A DNA stretch of 64,000 nt from positions 1-64,000 of the forward strand of contig CASEYW010000135.1 in the NCBI GenBank assembly GCA_949292215.1, read 5' to 3'. Source of the stretch: an uncultured bacterium. GTDB lineage: Bacteria > Verrucomicrobiota > Lentisphaeria > Victivallales > UBA1829. Positions 56,001 through 64,000 of this stretch are shown here, one piece after another (position 1 is the first letter of the stretch; each line of letters begins with the position of its first letter). The translations under genes were made by a program, and so were the position numbers. The notes under the pieces are model-generated. The model was not told where the DNA came from, searched no databases, and saw only the letters and a program-made list of their open reading frames with translations.

Positions 56001-56690
56001 TTATTCTCCAATCCAGAATCCCCGCGGGTCCGAATAGTTGGAACTTGTTCCCATTGTGGACAGTAGTGTATAGGAGACAATATGCCCGTCATAAAAGCCG
56101 TAATTCTTTCTACCGTTATGTGCTATAAGGTTCGTGGCGTCATTGATGTTGGAAGGCTGGACATCGTAACAGGAGTTGGCAAAAACCAGATTGTTGTACT
56201 GAAAGCGTTCCGCGATCCAGATCGTTTTGCTGGGGGATTTCAGGTTTTCGAGCTTTCCGCCTTTACGGAAGTCGAGTCCGAATGTCCACTCCTTGTTTCT
56301 GATTGTCAGGTAGGAGTTTACGCTGTAGCTCCGGTAAAATTTATTGTTCTCATCAATGCGTCCCAGCGGATTGGATGGGCAGTTCAGCATATCCGAGGTG
56401 CGTTTCTCCGTCCGCTTCAAATTGCCGAGGTAGGAGCCAAGAGCACAATCCCAGGAATCCTTGTTATGATAGCATTCTGCTCCCATTGTCCAGTCATTAT
56501 AATCATTGAGATACATGGAATGGGCGAGTGTGATGCTTTTAATGTTATTAACACACGAAATCTTTCTGCCCGCTTCCCGAGCCTGGTTCAGCGCCGGCAG
56601 CAAGATGCTCACAAGGATGGCGATGATTGCGATTACTACCAGTAATTCGATTAATGTAAAGTTCCTGCGCTTCTTTCCCGACCGTTTCAT
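56001..56690 (-). CDS. Prepilin-like (pseudopilin) protein in the arabinan-type operon
   Basis: A 229-residue protein. The basic leader [10 protein letters not shown] is followed by [24 protein letters not shown] (Glu at +5, Asn instead of Gly at -1) and the usual [44 protein letters not shown] and the C-terminal [18 protein letters not shown] (DGHV-type motif) complete the family pattern. It starts one base after the LacI regulator stop and is followed by the symporter, so it is embedded in a sugar operon rather than in a secretion cluster. Confidence 0.9.
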   Translation of the reverse strand: MKRSGKKRRNFTLIELLVVIAIIAILVSILLPALNQAREAGRKISCVNNIKSITLAHSMYLNDYNDWTMGAECYHNKDSWDCALGSYLGNLKRTEKRTSDMLNCPSNPLGRIDENNKFYRSYSVNSYLTIRNKEWTFGLDFRKGGKLENLKSPSKTIWIAERFQYNNLVFANSCYDVQPSNINDATNLIAHNGRKNYGFYDGHIVSYTLLSTMGTSSNYSDPRGFWIGE

Positions 56691-56691
56691 C

Positions 56692-57717
56692 TTACTGTTC
56701 TCCTTTGATCAGTTCTGGTTTTACAAAAATTTCATTAACGGCTCCGCAGCTTTCTCCGTTGATGCGGCGGAGCAGCTGATCCACCGCCATCTGCCCGATC
56801 TGGGCGATCTTGATGTCGATGGTTGCGGGGCGCGGGGAAATATATTGCAGAGCAACTTCGTCGGCATTGCAACCGACCATGTCGAGATTTCCGGCAGGAT
56901 ATCCTGCTGCGAGCAGTTCAAGGTAGATTCCGAGCATATCGTGGTCGATGCAGAAGAATGCTCCGGTGATGCCGTCCGTATTCCGGAGGAATTCCGCTGT
57001 AAGTTTCTGGTAGTTTTTCCGGACTTCACGTTCGGCTTGTTTCACTTTGAAGATTCGCGGCTCCATGCCAAGTGTTCGTGCTCGTTCGCAGAAACTATTC
57101 TCTCTGACGATGAACGCGGTATGCTCCGGATCGGTGTTGAAGAACGCCACCTTCTTGTGTCCTCGTGCAGCCAGGTATTCAGCTGCCAGCGGCCCGACTG
57201 CCGTGTTGTCATAGAAAATGTGGTCGAAGCGGTGTTCCTCGTCCGCATGTTCGCGAAAACACCAGACTGTCGGCAGATCCGGCTGTGACTTCCGGAACCC
57301 TGCTGCCGCTTTCAACGTTGTCGGCTTTGAGAAGAAGATTACTCCGTCACACCGTCGTGAGGAGACGCATTCCGGTAATCGTCCATTTTCGTCAAGATTG
57401 CCAAGAAACAGGGAAAGCTGACGCCGCAGCAGTGTTGACTGAATGCTGCCGATTAAAATCGGGAACACTGGCAAACGCCACATCTGCTCAAGTGAAAAAT
57501 TATTGAGCGAGACCAGAGCAATCACTCCTGTCCGGATTCCAACGCGACTTGCAACCTTGGGACCTGGACGCACGATCCGCGGACGGTAATTGGTCTCAGC
57601 TACAACTTTTTCGATCCTGGCTGCAATCTGCGGCGACAGCGATTCCGGCTTATTAAAAAAGCGCGAAATCGTACTGACACTTACATTCGCAGTTCTGGCA
57701 ATTTCTGTAATTGACAT
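56692..57717 (-). CDS. LacI-family transcriptional regulator
   Basis: A 341-residue regulator. The N-terminal lac-type helix-turn-helix reads [45 protein letters not shown] (about 2-46). The sugar-binding effector domain follows, with [66 protein letters not shown] and [23 protein letters not shown]. It is the first gene of the long polysaccharide operon and has a near-perfect promoter upstream. It probably represses the operon until a sugar ligand binds. Confidence 0.94.
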   Translation of the reverse strand: MSITEIARTANVSVSTISRFFNKPESLSPQIAARIEKVVAETNYRPRIVRPGPKVASRVGIRTGVIALVSLNNFSLEQMWRLPVFPILIGSIQSTLLRRQLSLFLGNLDENGRLPECVSSRRCDGVIFFSKPTTLKAAAGFRKSQPDLPTVWCFREHADEEHRFDHIFYDNTAVGPLAAEYLAARGHKKVAFFNTDPEHTAFIVRENSFCERARTLGMEPRIFKVKQAEREVRKNYQKLTAEFLRNTDGITGAFFCIDHDMLGIYLELLAAGYPAGNLDMVGCNADEVALQYISPRPATIDIKIAQIGQMAVDQLLRRINGESCGAVNEIFVKPELIKGEQ

Positions 57718-57744
57718 TTACTGTTCCTTTGATTTCTGTTATTA

Positions 57745-57773
57745 ATTATAACATAAAATAAGAAAAATGTCAA
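57745..57773 (-). promoter_or_regulatory. Promoter of the LacI-led polysaccharide operon
   Basis: On the minus strand a perfect TTGACA (57773-57768), a 17-base spacer and a perfect TATAAT (57750-57745) lie about 30 bases upstream of the regulator start at 57717. The AT-rich TTATGTTATAATTAATAAC around the -10 could also serve as operator. Confidence 0.88.
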
Positions 57774-58394
57774 TCCTTTTTCTGAAAAATAATTAAATAA
57801 TTTTTTTGAAAATATTTCAGAACTCATGAATGTGACCAGGATTTCAAATAAGACGAGAGGGGGATGACCTTCCCTAAGAGGGCGAATGAAACGGGAAGCA
57901 GAAGCGCTGAAAGCTGGAATTCCTTTTTTTGTTTGAGCTGGATTCGATGAAAAATAGTAAATTTGAAAAAAATTAAGACATCAACCATGCTTGAAAAAGT
58001 AACAGCATTTCTATAAAATAATCAGAACGTGTTTCCGCATGAGGATATTCGGTGTAAGCGAATGTCCGTGAAAGGGCCAGCGTTGACGGAGCGCAGAGAG
58101 CGGTTCTCTTTCCGCAGTTCCGTGAACTTGCGGCGGAGTCCCCGCCGGATCACTGCTTTTGATCCCATACAGACATACAGAGCGCGGATGATTGCGCAGG
58201 AGCGAGGTTTGAGATTCCCCCTCTTTCCACTTGGCAGAGGTATCATTTGGAACAGTTTTCCGGCAGACAGTCTGTTGCGTTCATGACCTCCTGTTTAAGC
58301 AATCTCACATCAAACTCAAAATCATCATTTGAGAAGAACTCTGCAAAATCTGCAGAAAAGACTCTTTTTTCTGGTTCAGAGATGGAATAGAAGA
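57774..58394. other. Intergenic region, nothing recognised beyond the operon promoter
   Basis: About 620 bases between the promoter of the LacI-led operon and the 3' end of the large glycosidase gene. The first 120 bases are AT-rich and may hold UP-element or operator sequence. No gene is supported; the frames at 58022-58286 lack a ribosome binding site and a recognisable product. Confidence 0.45.
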
Positions 58395-61300
58395 TTACTT
58401 CCAGAGGAGATAGACCGGCCAGAGATGCGGTTTCTGATGGCAGTCCGTTCCATCTGTTGTGTTGGAGAGAGCCGATTTCCGGCGTTTATAGAGCGGAAGG
58501 GTGGAATCGTTGACATTATTGACTGTGATCCCGATCCCGAGGGCTTTCCCCGTGCGCAGGTCCGCCGGAAGAAGATATTTCGCTGGGAAGAAGATCCGGT
58601 AGCGGTATCCGTCCTTTGTACGGACGAAAGTGCTTGGGATATCCTTCGCGACACTCTTGTCTTTCGGCGCATAGATTCCCAGACCGAGCTGCTGGTCCGC
58701 AGTGCGGACGCGCCAGACAATCGACGAATTGCCTTCGGCGTTCGGATAGACCGCGTATTCGTAATCGTTTTCGTCATATCCGCGAACATCTCTTGAACGC
58801 GCGTCGGCGAGGGGATCAATGTAAATTTGCAGGGAGTCGTTGTCCCAGCGGTTTGCTGTAATGGGGAACTCCTGATGGACGAAGACCGGATCGGTTACAC
58901 TGATTTCAAAAAAGAGCCCCTGACGGTTCCATGCGGTCCGGGAGACGGCTCGGAATGCGGAATCGTGCCGGTTCTGATAATAATTCTCCAGAGGGATGGC
59001 GGGAATCCTGGACCAGTCGATGGTTTCCAGTTTGCTGTCTTCCGGGACAGCATGCAGGAGTGTTCCCCGGAAGGAGAGATCATAACGGTACTGCGTTTTC
59101 CGTTCAGAAACAATGGCCGGACAGATCTCCTCTTGTACAATCCGGTTGCCTGAAAGCGGACTGGGCAGCGGCAGTTCAATCTCTGAAATTCCATTGCCGG
59201 GAATTTCCAGCGCCCGGTTTTCCAGTTTACCGCGGAAAGGGACCGAAAGAAAATTTTTGAGATGGATTTTCATGCGTTCCGGAGAAACCGGATTCGCGGA
59301 AATCTGAAGAGGAGAGATTCCCTCTCCGGAAATGACAAGCGCCTCTTCCAGTGCGGCGGTCATTCGGGAGAGCGTTCCCGGTTTTCCACGCAGGAAAAGA
59401 GGCGCACTCATCAGAGGAAAGCGGAGTTTGCCCGGAGAGAAGGCGCGTTCCTGATTCATCAGATCCATGACCGATTCCAGTGAGTTGCCGAAATCGGCCT
59501 CTGCGATGGGGGCATCGGCGATTCCTTCGTCTACGGATTCCTTGTGGCACCAGACCGCAGCGACCGGACGTTTTTGTGCATCCTCAAACACATAAGCTCG
59601 GATATAGGGCGCAAAACGAATGTCTTTGCGGAACTGTGCATCGCCGAGAATATTACCAAGCGTATTGGAGACCATTTGTGATGCGCGAGGGGTGTAGAGA
59701 TAGTCCAGGGAGAAGTTGTTGGTGTTGCCCGATTGAGCACAGAGAACGCGGTCTGCATATTTCAGCGCAACCAGCCATGCACGGGCACGCCATGCTGCAC
59801 TGAGTTTTTCTGTCCATCCCATGTCATAGCTGAGAGTGCAGTGAGCGGGCCATGTGACCGGAGTACTGCGCCATGAGGAGGAACGAGTTCCCCACTGCGG
59901 AATATTATAGGGCCCCCAGTGCATCATTTCCCCCCAGTAGACGGGCGTTTCGCCGGAATATCCATGCTTTTTCATCATGTTGAAGACTTCCTGCGCATCT
60001 GCATCAAGATCAGGGTTTTCCGGGCTGAAGCGGTAGGGATGGAAGCCGATGACGTCGAATTTGAGTCCGAGTTTTCCGCAGGCGCCGAGCAGTCTGTCCG
60101 TTTCGGCAATGCCGGATTCCGGACTCATGTTGCAGGGCTGGTCCTGATAGATTTTCGCAGAAGGATTGGCATCCCGTACACCTTCTGCAAAGGCTTTCAG
60201 AATCTGTGCAAATTTGGCTGCCGCCTCTTCCGGATCGTTGGTTTTACTCCACCAGCTGACAGGAAATCCGGCGAATACCTCATAGCCGAACCCCCAGACC
60301 GGAATCCATGGATGTGCGGCAACATAGCTGGAGACAGCCTTTCGAAGTTTTTCCAGATATTCCGATGTGATTTTGCCGTCTGCATCAAGGTAGAAATCCC
60401 GGATCAGAATGTTGCCGGAGTCTTTCAGCTGAGGATAGTCGCGGAAAGGCTTCTTTTTGAGAATGGCGAATCCGACTTTTTTCCGTCCGTTCGTGTAGAG
60501 CGGATTGTAGACAGTGCCGTCGATCGGTTCGATTCCGAATGCTCGGTAGGCGTCACGGTAGAATTTCTCGTTCCGTCCGGAGTGTGTTTCAGAGCCGATG
60601 CCCACCTTGCGGAGACGATCGGCAAGACGAAGAAAGTCCGGCTGATCCAGATCGGTTCCCCCGTACTGTTTGGCAAAGATACGTTTCAGCGGATGTCTGT
60701 TTTCAAGAAAGTCGGCAACCGTCAGGCGGTGCTGATCGTAGCAGCTTCGTCCATCCGCAAGTTTATAGTCCGTTCGGATCATGAAGATTCCCTTGCCGAG
60801 TTTTCCATCCAATGGAAGAGAAAATTCGGCAATTCCTTTTTTGTCCGCACGGAACGGGAAGGTCTGCCGGAAGAGCGGTTCATTCAAAAAGTTCTTGACG
60901 GAGATGGTTGCCGTTCCCTCCGCTTCCGGGAAGGTGTGCAGACGCAGCCTTGCACCGATCGGTGACTTTGCAGAGATGAAGTTATCGGGTGCAGAACTCA
61001 GCAGTTCCCCTTCGACGAGTTTGCTCGTGAATGGTGTCATTGTTTTTCCGCGTTCAAGCTGAATCGCGTCGACATGGACACTCCCCCGCTTCGATGGCGC
61101 CACCGCATTTATGTTCAGAATCACCGGTTTCGGCAGATTAACCTCAAACGTGAAGGAAAAGCGTTTCCACTCCTTTCCCGGACGGACCGTGCACACGGCA
61201 TTCCGGAGATTTCCGTAGACAGAACCGGAGCGAAAACGGCTGGCCCAGAGATTCAGATATGCGTCTGGAACATCGCTTTTCGCATAAAAACTGCAAGTGT

Positions 61301-62420
61301 AGACGCCCGGTTCGAGAATCACTGGAGAAGCACTCAAATTCGCAGCTTTGCGGAGGGAGCGGACATCATGATCCCTGTCGTTCAAAATATGGATCTTCAG
61401 GGATTTTTCCCCCGCAAAGACTTCCTTCGTGTCGATTTCAAACGGTGGACGATTCCATTTGTCAGGGATGGGATCATATCCATAGAAAAAGAGAAAATAT
61501 TCATGAAAGCCCTGTTCGAACGACGGATTCCGGAGGAGATTCCGGGAAGAGCGATCGGGCATTTCCAGATTTTCAATCCGTTTGAAATTGATTCCTGCAA
61601 GAATATCCGGAGACTCTTTTTTTCCGACTCCGCGGCGCAAATCCAGATAAAAGCGCAGCTTGCGTGTTTTCGGAATCTCCTGCACGGAGATCCGGACATG
61701 GTCCTTGAAGCAGAATACACTGAACCCGTTGAATTCCTTTTTCCGTTCTCCGGAAATGCGGAACTCTTTTTCAGCATTGTTTTGAAATACAGTGAGAACA
61801 GACGACGATTCCCGGAGTGAACCGAGAATGAGGTTATTCATATCCGGCGTCACAGTCACGGATCGGCCGGAAAGATCAAACGTGTTTCCGTTCATTCCGG
61901 ATCGTGGAATTGTAATCCAGAAGGAATGGCCCCGCAGTTCATTTTCCGGATCGGGGGAGGGGAACCATTCACAGTCGATGCGGATCAGTCCATCCGGAAG
62001 AAGGGTGAGTTCCTGTCGATACTGCTTCCATTCATGTCCGCCGAGATTCATTACGCCTTCATAGAGAAAGGTGTTCTTCTCCCGCCGGAGAACAGATTTC
62101 AAGGCCGGATAGACATTGGCACTCCCTGATTCAATCCATTGTCCTTGTCCGGTATGACGGTTTTTCCCGGAAAAAAAATAGAAGAACCTGGCAAGGTTTT
62201 CTCCGTTCGCGTTAAGAATCAGTTGTCCATTCGGATTGATCTCAAGCGTTTTCCCGCCGCTTATGATGCTTTGTTTCTCAATTTTGGGAATGAAATGCTT
62301 CACGGGAGCGAACGACTCTGTCTGCTTCAGTTCCGCTTTCCCGGAGGGGAGGGGGAGTTTTTCCGCTGCTCCGCAGAAAACAAATACCGGAACCAGAATC
62401 AGAAAAATAAGATTTCTCAT
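58395..62420 (-). CDS. Large secreted glycoside hydrolase with CBM4/9-like and C-terminal CBM9-like modules
   Basis: A 1341-residue exported protein (signal peptide about 1-19, VFCGAAE). N-terminal beta-sandwich (about 25-285), CBM4/9-like module (about 295-455, LLRNPSFEQGFHEYF to VHVDAIQLERGK), linker, TIM-barrel (about 560-960), a beta-rich region, and a CBM9-like module (about 1120-1341, SLQIYIDPLADARS and GYRYRIFFPAKYLLPADL). Candidate catalytic Glu residues are in WGFGYEVFAG and YWGEMMHWG, as in clan A enzymes. The 868-residue protein at 34037-36643 is a truncated paralogue, and the C-terminal module resembles the stand-alone protein at 15021-15800. The pseudopilin gene lies 20 bases upstream. 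The substrate is unknown. Confidence 0.78.
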   Translation of the reverse strand: MRNLIFLILVPVFVFCGAAEKLPLPSGKAELKQTESFAPVKHFIPKIEKQSIISGGKTLEINPNGQLILNANGENLARFFYFFSGKNRHTGQGQWIESGSANVYPALKSVLRREKNTFLYEGVMNLGGHEWKQYRQELTLLPDGLIRIDCEWFPSPDPENELRGHSFWITIPRSGMNGNTFDLSGRSVTVTPDMNNLILGSLRESSSVLTVFQNNAEKEFRISGERKKEFNGFSVFCFKDHVRISVQEIPKTRKLRFYLDLRRGVGKKESPDILAGINFKRIENLEMPDRSSRNLLRNPSFEQGFHEYFLFFYGYDPIPDKWNRPPFEIDTKEVFAGEKSLKIHILNDRDHDVRSLRKAANLSASPVILEPGVYTCSFYAKSDVPDAYLNLWASRFRSGSVYGNLRNAVCTVRPGKEWKRFSFTFEVNLPKPVILNINAVAPSKRGSVHVDAIQLERGKTMTPFTSKLVEGELLSSAPDNFISAKSPIGARLRLHTFPEAEGTATISVKNFLNEPLFRQTFPFRADKKGIAEFSLPLDGKLGKGIFMIRTDYKLADGRSCYDQHRLTVADFLENRHPLKRIFAKQYGGTDLDQPDFLRLADRLRKVGIGSETHSGRNEKFYRDAYRAFGIEPIDGTVYNPLYTNGRKKVGFAILKKKPFRDYPQLKDSGNILIRDFYLDADGKITSEYLEKLRKAVSSYVAAHPWIPVWGFGYEVFAGFPVSWWSKTNDPEEAAAKFAQILKAFAEGVRDANPSAKIYQDQPCNMSPESGIAETDRLLGACGKLGLKFDVIGFHPYRFSPENPDLDADAQEVFNMMKKHGYSGETPVYWGEMMHWGPYNIPQWGTRSSSWRSTPVTWPAHCTLSYDMGWTEKLSAAWRARAWLVALKYADRVLCAQSGNTNNFSLDYLYTPRASQMVSNTLGNILGDAQFRKDIRFAPYIRAYVFEDAQKRPVAAVWCHKESVDEGIADAPIAEADFGNSLESVMDLMNQERAFSPGKLRFPLMSAPLFLRGKPGTLSRMTAALEEALVISGEGISPLQISANPVSPERMKIHLKNFLSVPFRGKLENRALEIPGNGISEIELPLPSPLSGNRIVQEEICPAIVSERKTQYRYDLSFRGTLLHAVPEDSKLETIDWSRIPAIPLENYYQNRHDSAFRAVSRTAWNRQGLFFEISVTDPVFVHQEFPITANRWDNDSLQIYIDPLADARSRDVRGYDENDYEYAVYPNAEGNSSIVWRVRTADQQLGLGIYAPKDKSVAKDIPSTFVRTKDGYRYRIFFPAKYLLPADLRTGKALGIGITVNNVNDSTLPLYKRRKSALSNTTDGTDCHQKPHLWPVYLLWK

Positions 62421-62440
62421 TTACCACTCCTTTGCCGGAT

Positions 62441-63205
62441 TTAATCAATTACCGCACAGGTTTTCTGATTGACGCGGAATTTTGTGACACTGTAACTGTT
62501 GACATGACCGTCTTTGAAGACGAAGTTGGCACTTAGAGAGGCGTGACGGTATGCAATACATTTCTCATAGTCTCCGCTTTCCATCATCTCAAAATGCTTA
62601 TTGTAATAATATGGGTTTCCTCCAAAACAGGATAAGGCAAGTCCGTTGGGCTGTACTTTGTTTTCCGTCATTATTTTTTCCACGAGAATAATGGACTGAG
62701 AATGTATTTCATTGAATTTCCTGACGGTATATTTGTTCTCTTCGTTTCTGGAATCCTGGTAAAACAGCCCTCCGTAATTTTTTCCGACAGTATTTGCATC
62801 TCCCTGCATGGGCTGATAATTCGTGCGATACCAGCTTGCGCCGGGGAGCGATTGCTGAGATGGACACATCCAGCGCCCCTTGATTCCCGGCTGATCAAAT
62901 TTCGGATTGATGGAAGTGGTTCCCGGCACGGAGTAGAAAATTCCAGGAAAACTGCGGGCGCCCGCCCAGCGGAACATCTGTTCTTCCGCCGGGCACCAGT
63001 CGTCGTTGTCGCCGACATAGATGTGAATCGTAACCCCGTATTGTTTCATGTTGTTGACACAGGAGATTTGCTGCGCCTTGTCTCTTGCCGCATACAATGC
63101 GGGCAGAAGAAGTGAAGCAAGAATCGCAATGATTGCAATAACAACAAGCAATTCTATTAAAGTGAAACATTTTCGAGTGAGAATAGCGGGTGTTCTGGCA
63201 GTCAT
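62441..63205 (-). CDS. Prepilin-like (pseudopilin) protein
   Basis: A 254-residue protein. The leader [13 protein letters not shown] is followed by [24 protein letters not shown] (Glu at +5, Cys instead of Gly at -1), then [43 protein letters not shown] and the C-terminal [20 protein letters not shown] (DGHV motif) match the family. The start codon overlaps the upstream regulator stop as ATGA, and the large glycosidase follows after 20 bases: regulator, pseudopilin, secreted enzyme in one unit. Confidence 0.92.
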   Translation of the reverse strand: MTARTPAILTRKCFTLIELLVVIAIIAILASLLLPALYAARDKAQQISCVNNMKQYGVTIHIYVGDNDDWCPAEEQMFRWAGARSFPGIFYSVPGTTSINPKFDQPGIKGRWMCPSQQSLPGASWYRTNYQPMQGDANTVGKNYGGLFYQDSRNEENKYTVRKFNEIHSQSIILVEKIMTENKVQPNGLALSCFGGNPYYYNKHFEMMESGDYEKCIAYRHASLSANFVFKDGHVNSYSVTKFRVNQKTCAVID

Positions 63206-64000
63206 ATCTGGTTCTCCTTGGTTGAGATGTTTTGAACGGTTTCTCCGGGAATGAGTTCGGCGGGAATCCTTCTCTGAAACACGCCGTTGCGGTTTTTCTG
63301 CCAGAAGCGCAGATCAAGCCAGTCGACGATGGCGTTCTCCAAGTTGTTTTCGATGGAGATGGTGGTTGGCTTCCTTCCACCAAAGAAGGAAGAGAATGTT
63401 TTTCCATAGACGAGATAGGAGAGATCGCGGGGGACGGAAAGACCTGCCTCCTTCAGAACCTGCATCACCGGCCGGGCAATGCTCCCTGAGGAGTAGATCA
63501 TTGTGAATTTCCGGAACTCGGGTTTCCGGATGAAGTCTCGGAGTCCGGTGAAGTGGAGAAGATGGGTGTCAGGAACCTGCCGGTTGGAGGGAAGATCGAA
63601 AAGATTTCGCATAGCCGTGGTGTAGGCGGTATTCTCTTCCAGCTGTATGTCAGGTTTGGTCCTGTAAAGAAACAGGATGTTCCGATGTCCCATTCGTTTG
63701 GCATATTCGGCGATCTGACGGCCTTCGGCTGTTTCGTCCACCATGATGCAGTCGGAGTCTTTCTCCAGATGTTTCCGGTAGATCAGCAGGAACGGAAGCG
63801 CACTTTTTTTCAGAACCTCCAGGAAAACTTCGCTCTGTTTTGTGTAATATTCCCAGATTACTCCGGAAAGTCCTTTCAGAAGTTCGGTGAACTGTTCCGC
63901 AGAGCTGGAAGCGATGTCCAGCAGGTCATAATCCATTCCGCACTGTTCGATGACCTGCGGTCCTGTACCGGAAAGCTGACTGGTGGCCTGCATTCCTCCG
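63202..64000 (-). CDS. LacI-type sugar-sensing transcriptional regulator, N-terminus outside window
   Basis: The C-terminal 265 or so residues of a regulator with a periplasmic-binding-protein-like effector domain: [80 protein letters not shown] and [22 protein letters not shown]. The frame is open to the window edge, and the first Met (63993) lies inside the effector domain, so the DNA-binding part is cut off. It could be LacI- or GntR-type, as in the 32.4-kb regulator. Its stop overlaps the pseudopilin start. Confidence 0.82.
   Translation of the reverse strand, partial: GGMQATSQLSGTGPQVIEQCGMDYDLLDIASSSAEQFTELLKGLSGVIWEYYTKQSEVFLEVLKKSALPFLLIYRKHLEKDSDCIMVDETAEGRQIAEYAKRMGHRNILFLYRTKPDIQLEENTAYTTAMRNLFDLPSNRQVPDTHLLHFTGLRDFIRKPEFRKFTMIYSSGSIARPVMQVLKEAGLSVPRDLSYLVYGKTFSSFFGGRKPTTISIENNLENAIVDWLDLRFWQKNRNGVFQRRIPAELIPGETVQNISTKENQI

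Noticed and set aside
59919-60965. 348-codon open frame antisense to the large glycosidase
   Set aside because: Shadow frame inside the TIM-barrel region of the real gene.

Overview
The window reads as ordinary bacterial chromosome with dense, short-spaced genes, and it most resembles Lentisphaerota (Victivallis-like). This assignment is inference. It rests on secreted polysaccharide-degrading enzymes placed next to prepilin-like ([10 protein letters not shown]) proteins, a GH172/GH127/GH43 repertoire, several sugar-type regulators, and lineage-specific membrane proteins of the Planctomycetes-Verrucomicrobia-Lentisphaerae style. No rRNA, CRISPR array, prophage or insertion sequence was seen. 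One tRNA gene is present.

Layout. 1-3.1 kb: a long PurL without a glutaminase domain, closed by a terminator. 3.1-7.3 kb: a small sugar locus with a TIM-barrel glycosidase and an IclR regulator (minus strand) divergent from a GH172 enzyme. 7.4-11.4 kb: a short dcw cluster, mraZ-rsmH-ftsL-ftsI. 11.4-17.4 kb: housekeeping genes (GNAT, a short-form uvrC, rarA, a CBM9-like secreted protein, trxB, trmL). 17.7-20.5 kb: two tandem PilT-type ATPases, then a CAT-anticodon tRNA with clear promoter and terminator. 20.9-28.2 kb: a minus-strand run of large, unrecognised membrane proteins, the last of which is split by one in-frame TAA. 28.6-31.4 kb: a DUF6624 protein and a secreted metallophosphatase.

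32-64 kb is devoted to plant-type polysaccharide use. It holds four modules, each with a transcriptional regulator and a prepilin-like protein: GntR/LacI-type (32.4 kb), AraC-type (38.7 kb), LacI-type (57.7 kb) and a LacI-type effector domain cut by the window end (63.2 kb). In three of them a secreted glycosidase or lyase follows on the same strand. The largest unit is an apparent 13.5-kb operon (57717 down to 44221): LacI regulator, pseudopilin, Na+/solute symporter, alpha/beta hydrolase, heparinase II/III-like lyase, GH127, a small broken ORF and GH43. Next to it is an overlapping araB-araD-araA operon, so the two together could release, import and catabolise L-arabinose.

The most interesting proposal is that regulator-coupled pseudopilins are a substrate-specific surface or secretion component for polysaccharide use, perhaps the counterpart of SusD-type binding proteins. 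In two cases the regulator stop and pseudopilin start share an ATGA, and in a third they are one base apart. A second notable point is a probable recombination junction near 34.06 kb, where a pseudopilin gene and a convergent glycosidase gene are both cut.
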